Assembly (NCBI RefSeq): GCF_017377735.1
Contig: NZ_JAFVMH010000012.1
Span: 1-64,000 of the forward strand
Direction: 5' to 3'
DNA length: 64,000 nucleotides
From: Acetobacter garciniae
GTDB taxonomy: Bacteria; Pseudomonadota; Alphaproteobacteria; Acetobacterales; Acetobacteraceae
Numbering within the stretch: the stretch's first letter is position 1; each line of letters begins with the position of its first letter. The position numbers and the translations under genes are program-made. The notes beneath the pieces were generated by a model. It was not told the origin of the DNA. It saw nothing but the letters and a program-made list of their open reading frames with translations, and searched no databases. Shown here one piece after another: positions 63,249-64,000 of the stretch.

Positions 63249-64000
63249 TTACATAATCTGGCTTTTTTGCGCCTCATCCCGCAAGGTATCGAGAAAGATC
63301 TGGGCTGCGGGGCGCATGCGTACCGCCGGGTTCAAGGTCACACCGATAGGGTGGGATGTCGCGGGCAGGTCGACCTTTAGAACCTGTATGAACCCCATAT
63401 CCGTCTCGACCCGGGCGACGGATGACGGCCACACACCGATATAGTCGTCCTCCAGCAGCAGGGCGCGGTTGATCAGGAAGGACACCGATTCCACATAGCG
63501 CCTTGGCAGGTCGAGCGAGGCCGTGCGCAACGTCGCCTCGATCTGGCGGCGCAATGTTGTTTCGTAACCGGGCATGATCCATGGCCATTCCAGCAGATCG
63601 GCCAGCGTGACATGCCGCGCGCCCACCAGCGGGTGGGTCGCCCGCACGACAATGCGCGCGACATCGTGCAGCAGAAATTCATGCACGAATCCGTCGCGCA
63701 ATCCGAATTCGGGCTGGCGGCCTATGACCATGTCCAGTTCCCCGCAGCGCAGGGCGGGCAGCAGCACGTCATTCGTGCCTTCCACCACCTTGATGACAAG
63801 GCGCGGCCGCAGACGCTGCAAGGCCAGGATGGCGTTGGGCAGCAAAAGCCCGGAAGCCGCGATAAGCGTGCCAATGGCGATCCGCCCGCCTGTTCCGTCA
63901 TGCAGGTCTGTCAGTTCCTGCGCCGCCGAATCAAGCTGGGAGAGAATGAGCCGAGCATGCACACCCAGCATCTCGCCCGCCGGCGTGGGCACCGTGCCGC
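63249..64000 (-). CDS. LysR-family transcriptional regulator (partial, N terminus beyond window)
   Basis: About 250 C-terminal residues are present; the HTH domain lies beyond base 64000. The linker helix (TPAGEMLGVHARLILSQLD) and the substrate-binding domain (GGRIAIGTLIAASGLLLPNAILALQRLRPRLVIKVVEG, then HPLVGARHVTLADLLEWPWIMPG) are clear. It converges on the aminotransferase gene and lacks a neighbour that identifies its target in this window. Confidence 0.9.
   Translation of the reverse strand, partial: GTVPTPAGEMLGVHARLILSQLDSAAQELTDLHDGTGGRIAIGTLIAASGLLLPNAILALQRLRPRLVIKVVEGTNDVLLPALRCGELDMVIGRQPEFGLRDGFVHEFLLHDVARIVVRATHPLVGARHVTLADLLEWPWIMPGYETTLRRQIEATLRTASLDLPRRYVESVSFLINRALLLEDDYIGVWPSSVARVETDMGFIQVLKVDLPATSHPIGVTLNPAVRMRPAAQIFLDTLRDEAQKSQIM

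Overview
The window looks like chromosomal DNA of a high-GC acetic acid bacterium (Acetobacteraceae, probably Komagataeibacter/Novacetimonas or a close relative). This rests on the hopanoid side-chain genes, the predicted protein styles, the paired glycolate and lactate oxidation genes, and acetate/propionate genes. Species is inferred, not proven. I see no rRNA, tRNA, IS element, phage gene or CRISPR array.

Layout. 0-4.6 kb: the 3' end of dxs, then hpnM, hpnI, hpnJ and hpnK (isoprenoid supply and hopanoid side-chain tailoring), closed by an intrinsic terminator. 4.7-6.9 kb: a possible leader peptide and an OprB-like porin. 7.1-9.1 kb: a conserved small ORF, dcd and murA. 9.5-16.4 kb (minus strand): glcDEF followed by lutABC, a colinear block for glycolate and lactate oxidation. 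16.6-24.4 kb: housekeeping genes rlmH, rsfS, nadD, proA, ychF, pth, rplY, and divergent aspS. 24.5-34.4 kb: an EipB-like envelope protein, an MRJP/Yellow-family secreted protein, two unknown proteins, an M29 aminopeptidase, a DUF1643 protein, an MFS transporter and an acyltransferase. 34.6-41.9 kb: prpD-prpC-prpB-acs and a divergent MccR/ScfR-type regulator (2-methylcitrate cycle). 42.2-48.3 kb: YfdX, a secreted nuclease with a 6-bp tandem repeat, an Fe(II)/2OG hydroxylase, an ABM monooxygenase, and a MocR regulator divergent from an MFS exporter. 48.4-52.5 kb together with 59.5-61.4 kb: genes that read as a split hydroxyproline-type catabolic set (D-amino acid dehydrogenase, ketoglutarate-semialdehyde dehydrogenase, pyrroline-2-carboxylate-type reductase, DapA-like deaminase, GntR regulator). 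In between lie an LLM flavin oxidoreductase, an MFS exporter, a DUF3500 pair, a TetX-like monooxygenase with a divergent MarR regulator, and a conserved membrane protein. 61.8-64.0 kb: an aminotransferase and a LysR regulator cut by the window edge.

The most interesting non-coding signals are: (i) four copies of a roughly 80-110 bp double-hairpin repeat, each located exactly between two converging genes; (ii) a palindrome AGTGTCACGTGACACT present at two sites around the mocR gene, with a one-mismatch copy upstream of a second MFS gene 8 kb away, suggesting a small shared regulon; (iii) twin ATAGG(C/A)GCCTAT operators between the marR-like and tetX-like genes; (iv) TTTGCAAA-type direct repeats next to the methylcitrate regulator; (v) a possible AUA start for rsfS.
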